A DNA stretch of 64,000 nucleotides from Comamonadaceae bacterium (GTDB taxonomy: Bacteria; Pseudomonadota; Gammaproteobacteria; Burkholderiales; Burkholderiaceae_C), in assembly GCA_027484105.1 (NCBI GenBank), contig JAIXUG010000028.1, forward strand, positions 1 to 64,000, read 5' to 3'. Shown in pieces: positions 1 to 8,565 of the stretch. Made by a program: the position numbers and the translations under genes. Positions within the stretch are counted from its first letter, which is position 1. Every line of letters begins with the position of its first letter. The notes beneath the pieces are model-generated. The model searched no databases. It worked only from the letters and a program-made list of their open reading frames with translations, and was not told the origin of the DNA.

Positions 1-404
1 AGACCGAGCACCTGGGCCAGCGCATCCCCAGCATCGTGTTCACCAAAGGCGGCGGCCTGTGGCTGCCCGAGATGGCCAGCCTGAACTGCGATGTGCTGGG
101 CCTGGACTGGACCATGAACCTGGGCCGCGCGCGCGCCCAAGTGGGTGGCCAAGTGGGCGGCCCCGGCAAGGCACTGCAAGGCAACATCGACCCCAACATC
201 CTGTTTGCGCCGCCCGCGCAGATTGCCACCGAGGTGCAGCGCGTGCTGGACAGCTTTGGCCAACCGCACACCGACAAAACCCAAACCGGCCCCACGCACA
301 TCTTCAACCTGGGTCATGGCATCAGCCAATACACCCCGCCCGAACATGTGACGGCGCTGGTGGAAGCGGTGCACAACCATTCGAAGAAGTTGCGGCAAGC
401 TTGA
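1..404 (+). CDS. hemE: Uroporphyrinogen decarboxylase, C-terminal part (window-edge partial)
   Basis: The reading frame is open from the left edge (first full codon at base 3) and ends at a stop at 402-404. It shows the C-terminal HemE signatures: a GLDWT segment, ALQGNIDPN, and HIFNLGHGI followed by TPPEHV. HemE decarboxylates the four acetate side chains of uroporphyrinogen III to coproporphyrinogen III in the cytoplasm. This is the common trunk that feeds both heme (needed by the ccm products next door) and bacteriochlorophyll. About two thirds of the protein lies outside the window. It converges on the ccm operon. The family call is secure. Confidence 0.93.
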   Translation, partial: TEHLGQRIPSIVFTKGGGLWLPEMASLNCDVLGLDWTMNLGRARAQVGGQVGGPGKALQGNIDPNILFAPPAQIATEVQRVLDSFGQPHTDKTQTGPTHIFNLGHGISQYTPPEHVTALVEAVHNHSKKLRQA

Positions 405-465
405 TTGAAGGTACGGGCAAGTCGGTGGCTTCAGCCACGACATGGACATGCATCTCAGCAGGGGA

Positions 466-489
466 AGGTCGGACCTGAAAGTCCGACCT
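466..489. terminator. Hairpin between convergent hemE and ccmI
   Basis: A perfect 9-bp inverted repeat (AGGTCGGAC at 466-474, GTCCGACCT at 481-489) with a 6-base loop lies between the convergent hemE and ccmI genes and overlaps the ccmI stop codon. No U-tract follows, so it is either a weak or Rho-assisted terminator or an mRNA 3'-end stabiliser. A shorter stem (GTGGCT-TC-AGCCAC) lies just upstream near 425-438. Confidence 0.5.
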
Positions 490-1816
490 ACGGGATGCGT
501 CCGGTGATGTTGAGCACCACGCCTTGCACGCCGGTCTTCACGCCCGCCAGTTCCACTTGCCAATCATCGGCCTGCCTTTGGGCTGAGCCTGTTCTGGAAA
601 TCCGCGCGACCAGCCGCACTTGCTGCATGTCTGACAAAAGCGGCGGTGCGCCCATGCCCATGCTGTCGCTCAAAGAAAACGCCACAGGCCATGCGCTGGG
701 CGTGCCACGCCAAATCGCCACTGGGCGACGCGAGCCCTCTTCGGCCAGCGCGTAAACGAACAAGGTCACACCCGATCCGAGTTGGTTTTGCACCTGCGGC
801 GACACACGTACCTCGCCCTGGATGAGGGCGCGGCTGGCCCCGGACGCAGACGACCTGGCAGGCGCAGGGGCAGACGACGAGGCCAGTGTTGCGGCCCGTT
901 CAGCTTGCTGACCTGGCGACGGCATGGCAACAATTTGCGCCCTTTCTGCCGCTTGGGCCAAAGCTTGTTGCAGGCCTTGTGCGGCCTCGCTGTCGGCAGG
1001 CACCAAAGTCAGGGCTTGCCCCCAATAGTTTTGCGCTTGGGCATACCGTTGTTCAGACAAGGCCGCGCTGCCTGCCAACACCAGCGCATTCAGGTGTTGG
1101 GGTTGCGCTTTCAACACGCTTTGAATCCACTGCCAGGGCTCGCCGATGTACGAGCCACCCGCGCTCAAGGCTTTCATTTGCGCGCGCTCAATCCACAAAT
1201 CAGGCTCGGGCGCCAAAGCCAGCACGCGGGCCAGGGCTTGCTCGGCTTGGGTGTGCGCATTTTGCGCGGCATGCAAACGTGCCAGGGTCAGCCAGGCACG
1301 TGCGTCATCCGGCTTGTTGTGCGTGGCTTGTTGCCACACCCGGGTTTGTTCGGCCAATTGCTCAGGGGTGGTCGCGCTGATCTGCACGCGCTGGCTCAAG
1401 GGCAAGGGCCACCAGGTTTGTGGTGCGCCCAACTGCAGGTAACTCAAGCCGCTCAACAAGGCCAAGCCTGCGGCCAGCACACCCCAGCGCACCCCAGTGG
1501 CTGAGGGCTGCCTTGCACCGCTTGACTTGGGCATGGCCGCATCCTCCAGCACATGACGCATCAGCTCGTCACGGGCTGCGGCGTATTGGACGCTGCCCAA
1601 ACGGCCTTCGGCCACAGCGCGGTCCAGATCGGCCAGGTGCTGTTGCTGGATGCGGCGATTGGCCAAGGCCTGCACATCCTCACCCGTGACTGCGCCCTCA
1701 GCGGTATGGGCCGCACGGGCCTGCGGCTTGAGCCCACGCCACAAGACCCCTGCGGCCAGCGCCCCCAAGAGCAACCAGCTCACACCCAAACCCAGCCAAG
1801 GCGGCATGTCGGACAT
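488..1816 (-). CDS. ccmI: c-type cytochrome biogenesis protein CcmI (TPR protein)
   Basis: The start is the ATG at 1816, whose A is shared with the last base of the ccmH stop (TGATG coupling), giving 442 residues. Two membrane spans are visible (about residues 8-26 and 106-125), with a cytoplasmic loop between them and a periplasmic region of TPR-like alpha-helical repeats (about 150-290). A variable proline/alanine/serine-rich stretch precedes the C-terminal domain. CcmI (CycH) chaperones apocytochrome c to the heme ligation complex CcmF/CcmH. It is the last gene of the ccm operon. The family is weakly conserved in sequence, so the call rests on architecture and position. Confidence 0.85.
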   Translation of the reverse strand: MSDMPPWLGLGVSWLLLGALAAGVLWRGLKPQARAAHTAEGAVTGEDVQALANRRIQQQHLADLDRAVAEGRLGSVQYAAARDELMRHVLEDAAMPKSSGARQPSATGVRWGVLAAGLALLSGLSYLQLGAPQTWWPLPLSQRVQISATTPEQLAEQTRVWQQATHNKPDDARAWLTLARLHAAQNAHTQAEQALARVLALAPEPDLWIERAQMKALSAGGSYIGEPWQWIQSVLKAQPQHLNALVLAGSAALSEQRYAQAQNYWGQALTLVPADSEAAQGLQQALAQAAERAQIVAMPSPGQQAERAATLASSSAPAPARSSASGASRALIQGEVRVSPQVQNQLGSGVTLFVYALAEEGSRRPVAIWRGTPSAWPVAFSLSDSMGMGAPPLLSDMQQVRLVARISRTGSAQRQADDWQVELAGVKTGVQGVVLNITGRIP

Positions 1817-2322
1817 CAGGACTCCAGCAGTTGGCGAACGCGCGTGCGCTCGCTGTCGGTCAAGGGGACAGGCGCCTGCGGCGCACGGCGCATCAGGCGC
1901 AGCGCCACCGCCAAGGCCAGCAAAAGCAAGACAAAGGGGCCAAACCACAGCAGCCAGGTGACGGGCTTGACCTCTGGCTTGTAGAGCACGAAGTCACCGT
2001 AACGGCTGACCATGAAGCTGCGAATGTCGGCATCACTTTGACCTTGCTCGATCAGGCTGCGCAACTCGCGGCGCAAATCCAGCGCGAGTTCGGCGTGCGA
2101 GGAAGCCAGCGTCTCGTTTTGGCACACCAGGCAACGCAGCTCGGCAGCGATGTGGTCCCAACGCACCTTCACGGCGGGCGACATGGGCGATTCAGCCTGC
2201 GCCGTGATCACGGCTTGCACAGGTGGCAGGCCCGCAGGCGATGGCGCACCCTGGGCCCATGCGTTCAAGCCCTGCGCTGCAAACCACAGGAGCAACATGC
2301 TGATTTTCAGGGCCGTGCGCAT
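1816..2322 (-). CDS. ccmH: Cytochrome c maturation thiol-reductase CcmH
   Basis: 168 residues starting MRTALKIS, with a cleavable signal peptide (about 1-24). The redox motif LRCLVCQN holds Cys64 and Cys67, and a C-terminal membrane anchor follows (about 121-141). CcmH keeps the CxxCH cysteines of apocytochrome c reduced for heme attachment and works with CcmG and CcmF in the periplasm. The ATG at 2322 overlaps the ccmG stop by one base, and its own stop overlaps the ccmI start, so translation is coupled. The length matches short CcmH forms in which CcmI is a separate gene. Confidence 0.93.
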   Translation of the reverse strand: MRTALKISMLLLWFAAQGLNAWAQGAPSPAGLPPVQAVITAQAESPMSPAVKVRWDHIAAELRCLVCQNETLASSHAELALDLRRELRSLIEQGQSDADIRSFMVSRYGDFVLYKPEVKPVTWLLWFGPFVLLLLALAVALRLMRRAPQAPVPLTDSERTRVRQLLES

Positions 2323-2939
2323 CAGGGCAAACTCCGCAACAAGGGCAGCAATTTGTGTTGCACCACATCGGGCGTCAAAGGCCCCGCATGTTTGAAGCGC
2401 ACCACGCCCGCACGGTCCACCAAATAGGTTTCGGGCAAGCCGTACACGCCAAAGTCCATGCCGACTCGGCCATCCAAGTCCAACAAATTCACACCAAAGG
2501 CCTGACCGTGTTTTTGCAGCCAGGCTTGGCTGCGCTCGGCGGCCTTTTGGGCTGCGGGCGCGCTCAGTGGGTCCTGACCTGCCAAATCCGAAGCTTGCAG
2601 TTCCTTGTAGTTCAGGCCCACCATCTGCAGCCCCGGCTGGCGCGACAGCGCCATCAAAATCGGATGCTCTTCCCGGCAACCCGCACACCAGGTGGCCCAC
2701 AAATTGACCAGTGTGAGCTGGCCTTTGAATTGCGCCTCGCTGAAGTTGCCTGAACTCCCCACCACCGGCAGGCGGAATGCGGGGGCAGGCTGACCGATGA
2801 GGGGGGATGGGATCTCCTGCGGGTTGCGCTGCAAACCCACGGCCAAAAACGCCACCATGCCCAAGAACAGCGCCAGCGGCACAAACACCCAGCGCGGCAT
2901 GCGCTGGGCAGCGGGTTGGACAGACAGTGATCCGCTCAT
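2322..2939 (-). CDS. ccmG: Thiol:disulfide interchange protein CcmG/DsbE
   Basis: The chosen start (ATG at 2939) sits in an ATGA overlap with the ccmF stop, giving 205 residues; a start ten codons upstream is possible but lies inside ccmF. There is an N-terminal membrane anchor (about 17-35), then a thioredoxin fold with WCAGC (Cys85, Cys88) and the cis-proline region GLPETYLVD. CcmG passes reductant to CcmH and apocytochrome c in the periplasm. It is the seventh gene of the ccm operon. Confidence 0.93.
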   Translation of the reverse strand: MSGSLSVQPAAQRMPRWVFVPLALFLGMVAFLAVGLQRNPQEIPSPLIGQPAPAFRLPVVGSSGNFSEAQFKGQLTLVNLWATWCAGCREEHPILMALSRQPGLQMVGLNYKELQASDLAGQDPLSAPAAQKAAERSQAWLQKHGQAFGVNLLDLDGRVGMDFGVYGLPETYLVDRAGVVRFKHAGPLTPDVVQHKLLPLLRSLP

Positions 2940-4975
2940 GGCTTGGCCCCCGTGGCAGCTGCACGCCAATCGCCCGACACGGCAGGAAGTGGGTCACGCG
3001 CAGGCAAGACAGCTTGCACTTGGCCTTGCGCATGCGCCTGCCGGTAGCGCCGATCAAACGCCGCCAAACCACCGCCCAACACCATGAACACCGCACCCAG
3101 CCAAATCCACGACACATAAGGCTTGTGGTAAACCCTGAAACTCCACTGCGCAGGCTCTCCCGCCAAAGGCTCGCCCAAAGACACATAGCGGTCACGCCAC
3201 AGGTTGCGGTCTATCGCCGCTTCGGTCATGGGCATGGCGCTCGAGACATAACGGCGTTTTTCGGGCTGCAAGGTCCCCACCATGCGCTCCCCCTCGAACA
3301 CCTGCATGCGGGCACGCAAGGCCAAATAGTTGGGGCCAAGGTGGTTGTCCACACTGATCAGCTGGTAGCGCACACCGGCCACTGTGACCGTCTCGCCCAG
3401 ACCCAAACGCACATCGCGCTCCACCTCAAAAGACTTCACCCCCGTGATGCCCAGCACCAGCACCGCCACACCCAGGTGCGCGCCATGCATGCCCCACCAG
3501 GCCAAGCCCGGCGAACCGGGCTGACGCAGGCGCTGCGCAATTTGCCAAACGCCCGATAAAACGATCCAGCCGCCCAGCGTGCCGCCCATCACCGTCAGCC
3601 AACCACCCGCCGTGGCCAGGGGAGCGCCTGCGTCCTGTGGTGGTGCGCCCCAGCTGGCCCAAGCACTGGCTGCGAGCAGCGCCAAGGACCCGGGCACCAC
3701 CAACTGACGCAAGGCCGCCCAGCGCGCCACATGCCAAGGCACCACCGAGCCCGGCACCATGGCCAGCAAGAGCGGCACCATCAGCGGCACAAACACGCGG
3801 TCAAAATACGGCGGCCCCACCGACAGCTTGCCCAGGTTCAGCGCGTCGATGATCAGCGGGTACAAAGTGCCCAGCAGCACCGCCGCCATGGCCACCACCA
3901 AAAGCACGCTGTTGAGCAGCAAGAACGATTCGCGCGATCCGGCGACAGGCTGCGAAGCATTGGCCCACTGCGGCGCACGCCAGGCGAACAAGGCCAGCGA
4001 CACACCCACCACCACGGCCAAAAACAGCAAAATGAACACGCCCCGCCCCGGGTCGGTGGCAAAGGCATGCACCGAGGTCAACACGCCCGAGCGCACGAGG
4101 AAGGTGCCGAGCAAACTGAGTGAAAACGCGCCAATGGCCAAGAGCACCGTCCAGGCCTTGAACTGCCCGCGCTTGTCGGTGACCATGAGCGAATGGATGA
4201 GTGCCGTGGCCACCAGCCAGGGCATGAGCGAGGCGTTCTCCACCGGGTCCCAAAACCACCAGCCGCCCCAGCCCAATTCGTAATAGGCCCACCACGAACC
4301 CAAGGCAATGCCCAGCGTCAAAAAGCCCCAGGCCGCCACGGTCCAGGGGCGTGCCCAGCGCGCCCACGCGGCATCGAGCCGCCCCGACAACAGCGCGGCC
4401 ATGGCGAAAGCAAAAGCCACCGACAAACCCACATAGCCCATGTAGAGCATGGGCGGGTGGATGACCAAACCCGGGTCTTGCAGCAAAGGCGTCAGATCAC
4501 GGCCCTCGGTGGGGGCCGGAAACTGGCGCTCAAACGGGTTGGACAAGGCCAAAATGAAGGCCAAAAAACCCACCGACACCGCCCCCATGACGCCCAGCAC
4601 CTGCGCCACCAGAGCCTGCGGCAGGCGCTTGGAAAACGTGGCCACCGCCACCGACCACAACGCCAGCATCAACACCCACAACAGCAGCGAGCCCTCGTGC
4701 CCTGCCCAAATGGCCGACAAGCGGTAGGGCGTGGGCAGCAAGGTGTTGGAGTGGTGGGCCACATACACCACGCTGAAGTCGTGCACATAAAAAGCGTGCC
4801 ACAGCGCCAGAAAAGACAGCACGATCAGGCCCAGTTGCAATTGCGCCAAAGGCCTGGCCAGGGCTTGCCAATGGGCCCGCCGCGCCGACAAACTGCCCCA
4901 CAGCGGCAGCACCGCTTGCGCCAGGGCGACCCAGGCCGCCATGATCAAAGCCAGGTGGCCCGCTTCAGGCCACAT
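2936..4975 (-). CDS. ccmF: Heme lyase subunit CcmF
   Basis: A large polytopic membrane protein (679 residues) of the heme-handling family. The tryptophan-rich WWD signature WWFWDPVENASLMPW is present, with multiple transmembrane segments throughout. CcmF with CcmH and CcmI performs heme ligation to CxxCH motifs. I chose ATG 4975 (MWPEAGHLAL) because it matches the family N-terminus and has GGGAG seven bases upstream; ATG 4993 is an alternative six codons longer. Its end overlaps ccmG by 4 bases. Confidence 0.95.
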   Translation of the reverse strand: MWPEAGHLALIMAAWVALAQAVLPLWGSLSARRAHWQALARPLAQLQLGLIVLSFLALWHAFYVHDFSVVYVAHHSNTLLPTPYRLSAIWAGHEGSLLLWVLMLALWSVAVATFSKRLPQALVAQVLGVMGAVSVGFLAFILALSNPFERQFPAPTEGRDLTPLLQDPGLVIHPPMLYMGYVGLSVAFAFAMAALLSGRLDAAWARWARPWTVAAWGFLTLGIALGSWWAYYELGWGGWWFWDPVENASLMPWLVATALIHSLMVTDKRGQFKAWTVLLAIGAFSLSLLGTFLVRSGVLTSVHAFATDPGRGVFILLFLAVVVGVSLALFAWRAPQWANASQPVAGSRESFLLLNSVLLVVAMAAVLLGTLYPLIIDALNLGKLSVGPPYFDRVFVPLMVPLLLAMVPGSVVPWHVARWAALRQLVVPGSLALLAASAWASWGAPPQDAGAPLATAGGWLTVMGGTLGGWIVLSGVWQIAQRLRQPGSPGLAWWGMHGAHLGVAVLVLGITGVKSFEVERDVRLGLGETVTVAGVRYQLISVDNHLGPNYLALRARMQVFEGERMVGTLQPEKRRYVSSAMPMTEAAIDRNLWRDRYVSLGEPLAGEPAQWSFRVYHKPYVSWIWLGAVFMVLGGGLAAFDRRYRQAHAQGQVQAVLPARDPLPAVSGDWRAAATGAKP

Positions 4976-5002
4976 GGCAGGCTCCCATCCCATGCATGGG
5001 GT

Positions 5003-5449
5003 TCATCGCACCACCGCCGAAGTGTTGCGGGCCTTGGCCGCTTCGTCCAGCGCATGCTGGGCCTCGGGGGGCATGTAGTTTTCATCGTGCTTGGCCAGCA
5101 CCTCGCTGGCCACGAACAACTGCCCCGCATCCAGACGGCCTTGCGCCACCACGCCCTTGCCTTCCTTGAACAAATCGGGCAGCAGGCCCACATAACGCAC
5201 CGGCACCTCACGCTGCGTGTCGGTCACCACAAAAGCCACCGCCATGCCGTCGCGCTGGATGCTGCCCTCTTTGACCAAACCCCCCACCCGAAAATGCCCG
5301 TCTTTGGGGGCCTCGCCCGCCGCCACTTGCGTGGGCGTGAAGAAAAACACCAGGTTGCTTTGGAAGGCGTTGAGCACAAAAAACAGCGCCCCACACAAGA
5401 GCAAGAGGCCCAGGCCGATGCCGAACAATCTCTGATGACGGCTTTTCAT
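5003..5449 (-). CDS. ccmE: Periplasmic heme chaperone CcmE
   Basis: 148 residues with an N-terminal anchor (about 8-28) and a beta-barrel OB-type periplasmic domain. The HxxxY heme-binding motif is intact: His121 and Tyr125 in KHDENYMPP. CcmE binds heme covalently through this histidine and carries it from CcmABCD to CcmF. Its ATG overlaps the ccmD stop in an ATGA arrangement. Confidence 0.96.
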   Translation of the reverse strand: MKSRHQRLFGIGLGLLLLCGALFFVLNAFQSNLVFFFTPTQVAAGEAPKDGHFRVGGLVKEGSIQRDGMAVAFVVTDTQREVPVRYVGLLPDLFKEGKGVVAQGRLDAGQLFVASEVLAKHDENYMPPEAQHALDEAAKARNTSAVVR

Positions 5450-5685
5450 GAGGTGACTCCAGAGGGCCAGTTGCCTGCGGGTTGGACAACGGTTGATGTG
5501 GGGGGCGCGGTGTCCTCGTGCTCGGCATGCATGGCCTCACACACCGCCTCAAGCGCTTGCTGTCTGCCCAAACGGGCCAGCCACACTTCCAGCGCCAGCA
5601 AGGCCGCGCTCACGCCCATGCTGCCCCAGACATAGACGCCATAGCCGCCCATGGCCCAAAACTCGGAGGCGCTCGACCACGTCAT
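5446..5685 (-). CDS. ccmD: Heme exporter small subunit CcmD
   Basis: A 79-residue protein with one membrane span following [16 protein letters not shown], the aromatic N-terminal pattern of CcmD. The start at 5685 is in an ATGA overlap with the ccmC stop, and its stop overlaps the ccmE start. CcmD stabilises the CcmABC-CcmE complex and is needed for release of holo-CcmE. The roughly 30-residue polar tail is longer than in many CcmD proteins. Confidence 0.85.
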   Translation of the reverse strand: MTWSSASEFWAMGGYGVYVWGSMGVSAALLALEVWLARLGRQQALEAVCEAMHAEHEDTAPPTSTVVQPAGNWPSGVTS

Positions 5686-6440
5686 GCCCATCCCCTTGCC
5701 CATCGATAAGCCTGCACCTCGGGCAATTGCTGCACCCAGGCGGCATGGCTCTCGCGCACCAGAATCAGACTGCGCACCCGCCACAGCGCCATGGCCGCTG
5801 CGTACAACCACATCGCCAGGCTCATCAGCAGCATGCCCGTGAGCATCACGCTGGCCATGCGCGGCGACTGTGTGAACGACACCGATGCGCCCTGGTGCAG
5901 GGTGTTCCACCACTGCACCGAAAAATAAATGATGGGCACGTTCACCGCGCCCACCACGGCCACCAAGGCCCCGGCCTTGTCGGCACGACGTGGCTCTTCG
6001 ATGGCCGAAGTCAGTGCGATGTAGCCCAAGTACAAAAACAGCAAGATCAGCATCGAGGTCAGCCGCGCATCCCACACCCAATAGGTGCCCCACATCGGCT
6101 TGCCCCACAAGGCTCCGGTCCACAACGACAAGAAGGCCAGCAAAGCCCCGGTGGGGGCCAGCGCACGGGTCATCAGACCCGACAGTCGGGTCTGGAACAC
6201 CAGGCCCAACACGCTCCAGAACGCCATGGCCAGGTAAATCAGCATGGCCATCCAGGACACCGGCACATGGATGTAAATGATCCTGTAGGCTTGACCTTGC
6301 TGCGCGTCGGACGGCGCCACCATGAAGCCCAACCACAAGCCCGCGGCCGCCAGCAAAGTGGCCAACAAGGCCAACACTGGCCAGAGGCGGCCTGCCAAGG
6401 CGTAAAAATTTTGTGGCGCAGCGTAATGGAAGAGCTTCAT
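5682..6440 (-). CDS. ccmC: Heme transporter/handling protein CcmC
   Basis: 252 residues starting MKLFHYAAPQ, with six predicted spans and the WWD-type signature WGTYWVWDARLTSM between conserved periplasmic histidines. CcmC presents heme to CcmE. It lies 10 bases after ccmB, and its end overlaps ccmD by 4 bases. Confidence 0.95.
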   Translation of the reverse strand: MKLFHYAAPQNFYALAGRLWPVLALLATLLAAAGLWLGFMVAPSDAQQGQAYRIIYIHVPVSWMAMLIYLAMAFWSVLGLVFQTRLSGLMTRALAPTGALLAFLSLWTGALWGKPMWGTYWVWDARLTSMLILLFLYLGYIALTSAIEEPRRADKAGALVAVVGAVNVPIIYFSVQWWNTLHQGASVSFTQSPRMASVMLTGMLLMSLAMWLYAAAMALWRVRSLILVRESHAAWVQQLPEVQAYRWARGWA

Positions 6441-6450
6441 GTCGGGTCCC

Positions 6451-7170
6451 TCATTCCAGTGCCAGGCGCAAAGCCGCCGCACAGGCCCAAGGGCTGAACG
6501 CCGCCGTGGCCAACAGCAAAGCCAGCAACACCGAGACATGGGCTTGCGCGCCCAGCCCTCGCATCTGAGCCTCGACCGCGCCCGCACCAAACACCAGCAC
6601 GGGCACATACAAAGGCAAGAGCAAGAGCGACTGCAACACACCTCCGCCGCGCACCCCCAAAGTGAGTGCGGCACCAATCGCGCCCAACAATGACAAGACC
6701 GGCGTGCCGATCAACAAGGTCAAGGCCAGCATGGCCAGCGCCTCTGAACCAAGCCCGAACTGCAAACCCAACAGCGGCGACAACAGCACCAAAGGCAGCC
6801 CCGAGATCAACCAGTGCGCGGCCACCTTGGCCGACACCAGCCAGGACAAGGGGGCGGCCGACAAGGCCATCTGCTCCAGGCTGCCATCCTGGTGGTCGGC
6901 TTCGAACAAACGACCCAGGCTCAGCATGCTGGCCAGCAATGCAGCCACCCACAACACCCCCGGACCGATCAGGCGCAAGGTGTCTGGCTCGGGACCGATC
7001 GCCAATGGAAAGAGTGCGGCCACCACCACGAAAAAAAACACCGCGCCCAACCATTCGGCCTTGCGCCGCAAGGCCAGGCGCAGATCGCGCCGCAGCAAGC
7101 CCCACATGGCCTGCCAGGGGCTGGGCAGCGCCTGAGGCCAGTGGACGGCGGTGAGGACCTGGCTGCTCAT
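6451..7170 (-). CDS. ccmB: Heme exporter membrane subunit CcmB
   Basis: 239 residues starting MSSQVLTAVHW, with six hydrophobic spans. It is the membrane part of the CcmA2CcmB ABC complex that uses ATP to release holo-CcmE from CcmCD. The ATG at 7170 overlaps the ccmA stop (ATGA). The family sequence RRDLRLALRRKAEW near the N-terminus is typical of CcmB. Confidence 0.93.
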   Translation of the reverse strand: MSSQVLTAVHWPQALPSPWQAMWGLLRRDLRLALRRKAEWLGAVFFFVVVAALFPLAIGPEPDTLRLIGPGVLWVAALLASMLSLGRLFEADHQDGSLEQMALSAAPLSWLVSAKVAAHWLISGLPLVLLSPLLGLQFGLGSEALAMLALTLLIGTPVLSLLGAIGAALTLGVRGGGVLQSLLLLPLYVPVLVFGAGAVEAQMRGLGAQAHVSVLLALLLATAAFSPWACAAALRLALE

Positions 7171-7832
7171 GACACGCGGCCCCCACCGTTCAACAGCAAT
7201 CTGGTACCCGGGCCTTGCAGCTGCACATCGTGGTGGCTGGTCATGACCACGGCGCCACCCGAGTCCACATGCGATTGCAACAGGGCACGGGCCGTGGCGG
7301 TGGCCTCGGTGTCCAGCCCCACCAAGGGTTCGTCCAGCACCCACAGCCGCGCCGGGCTGGTGCGCAAGCGGGCCAAAGCGACACCTTGGCGCTGGCCTTG
7401 CGACAACACGCGCACCGGCAAATGGGCCCGGCTTTTGAGGCCTTGGGCAGTCAGCGCCAACAGGGCTTGGTCGCGGCTGAGGTTCAAACCACTGACTTGG
7501 GCGTCCAGGCACAGGTTCTCACAGGCCGTCAGATCGGGCTTGAGCCCCAGGGCATGTCCGATGTAATGGAGCACCGAGCGGTCTGGACGGTGCATGGAAG
7601 GACGGTCCATGGCAAGCAGGGCATCGCTGGCCGCTGCAGGCCAGATCACCTGCCCCCGTGCGGCCGGTGCCAGCCCACACAGGATGCGCAGCAAACTGGT
7701 CTTGCCGCAGCCGTTACCGCCTTCAATGTGCAACCAGCTGCCTACGGGCACAGCCAAGCTCACGCCCTCGAACAAGGTCCGCTGGGCCTTTTGGCAGGCC
7801 AGGTCCATCGCTTTGAGCACCCAAGACGCCAT
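7167..7832 (-). CDS. ccmA: Cytochrome c biogenesis ATP-binding protein CcmA
   Basis: 221 residues from ATG 7832 (MASWVLKAM). It has Walker A GGNGCGKTSL, ABC signature LSQGQRQ and Walker B WVLDEPLVGLD. It is the ATPase of the CcmAB complex and the first gene of the nine-gene ccm operon. An upstream extension to 7922 is open but covers the promoter and PpsR-like palindrome, so it is not used. Confidence 0.94.
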   Translation of the reverse strand: MASWVLKAMDLACQKAQRTLFEGVSLAVPVGSWLHIEGGNGCGKTSLLRILCGLAPAARGQVIWPAAASDALLAMDRPSMHRPDRSVLHYIGHALGLKPDLTACENLCLDAQVSGLNLSRDQALLALTAQGLKSRAHLPVRVLSQGQRQGVALARLRTSPARLWVLDEPLVGLDTEATATARALLQSHVDSGGAVVMTSHHDVQLQGPGTRLLLNGGGRVS

Positions 7833-7868
7833 GAAAGGGCTTTCTGGTCGGTTGAAGACAAAGCGAAG

Positions 7869-7886
7869 TGTAACGACAAATTGACA
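7869..7886. promoter_or_regulatory. PpsR/CrtJ-type palindrome upstream of ccmA
   Basis: TGT-N12-ACA, here TGTAACGACAAATTGACA, lies 37 bases upstream of the ccmA ATG. The consensus is the established operator of the aerobic photosynthesis repressor PpsR/CrtJ. A second inverted repeat (TTGACAC-N7-GTGTCAA, 7881-7901) overlaps it. Same-type sites occur at six other places in the window, always upstream of pigment genes, which supports function here. Confidence 0.65.
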
Positions 7887-7971
7887 CTTTGTGTGTGTCA
7901 AACACCTGGATTCGTGGGGCAATCAGGGTAAGCCCTCGGTCCATCCCCGAGGCCGGACAGGTTGCGACCAG

Positions 7972-8046
7972 AAAAAAACCGCCCGAAGGCGGTTTTTTGG
8001 GGGGCATCGGGCTCCCGCCCGATGGGGCCTGATCGGGCATCAGGCC
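7972..8046. terminator. Terminator plus two further tandem hairpins 3' of the HiPIP gene
   Basis: 7972-7998 is a strong stem flanked by A7 and T6 tracts (AAAAAACCGCC, loop CGAA, GGCGGTTTTTT), a rho-independent terminator readable on either strand. It is followed by an 8-bp stem CATCGGGC/GCCCGATG at about 8005-8024 and another, GGCCTGAT/ATCAGGCC, at about 8026-8046 that runs into the HiPIP stop codon. For the minus strand these form a three-hairpin 3' end of the HiPIP message. They also separate HiPIP from the ccm promoter. Confidence 0.8.
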
Positions 8047-8366
8047 TTTTTGGCCCAGGCCGAGCACCAGCCTTTGGCCGACACTTGCTTGGTGCCAAAC
8101 AAAGGGCAACCGCCAGAGGCAGCACCCGGCTTGGCCTGGAACAAAGCGCAGTTGGCACAGTTGTTCCCTGCGGCGTACTTGGGGTTTTTGGCTTTGTCCA
8201 CTTTGGTGGCGTCGGCTTTGTAAGCCAAACCCACGGCTTGTGGGTCTTTTTCGTCCAACATGGCTTGGGCAGAGGCTTCGCTGGCCACCATGACGGCAGT
8301 TGCAGCTGTGGCCACTTGCATCATGAAGACGCGACGATTGGAAGGGATGGCGGTGAAACGGGACAT
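8040..8366 (-). CDS. hip: High-potential iron-sulfur protein (HiPIP)
   Basis: 108 residues. A twin-arginine signal (SNRRVFMMQVATAATAV, cleaved near ASAQA) is followed by a small mature domain with four cysteines spaced CxxC-x13-C-x13-C, the HiPIP cluster pattern. GAGGAG lies ahead of ATG 8366. HiPIP carries a [4Fe-4S]3+/2+ cluster in the periplasm. In several purple betaproteobacteria (for example Rubrivivax and Rhodoferax) it reduces the tetraheme cytochrome of the reaction centre. Its location between ccm and bch genes, with pufC in the same window, fits that role. Confidence 0.93.
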   Translation of the reverse strand: MSRFTAIPSNRRVFMMQVATAATAVMVASEASAQAMLDEKDPQAVGLAYKADATKVDKAKNPKYAAGNNCANCALFQAKPGAASGGCPLFGTKQVSAKGWCSAWAKKA

Positions 8367-8489
8367 GCTGGACTCCTCGAAGGGTATGTCAGAAATTACT
8401 GGACAGTTCATTGTGCGCCAGTTCAGTCACTTTGTCTTGATCAGGGCAATACCCGAGCAAATCACACAGGAAAGCCCCTGACGCCCAAA

Positions 8490-8507
8490 TGTCAACCAAT
8501 CTGGACA
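8490..8507. promoter_or_regulatory. PpsR/CrtJ-type palindrome between HiPIP and nnrU-bciB
   Basis: TGTCAACCAATCTGGACA fits TGT-N12-ACA exactly. It lies in the 199-base divergent spacer, 59 bases before the nnrU-like ATG and 124 bases before the HiPIP ATG, so it could control either gene. The half-site TGGACA is one mismatch from the TTGACA seen in the other sites. Confidence 0.6.
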
Positions 8508-8565
8508 AGCCCGTGTCAGAATGCTTTCTTTTTGAGGTCCGTGGCCCAAAGACAAGGGGGTTTCC

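Noticed and set aside
1816..3195. 459-codon frame covering ccmH
   Set aside because: Only the last 168 codons are CcmH; the rest is an out-of-frame read of ccmG and ccmF.
4193..5635. 480-codon plus-strand frame opposite ccmF/ccmE
   Set aside because: His/Arg/Gln-rich antisense shadow of conserved ccm genes with no domain or ribosome binding site.
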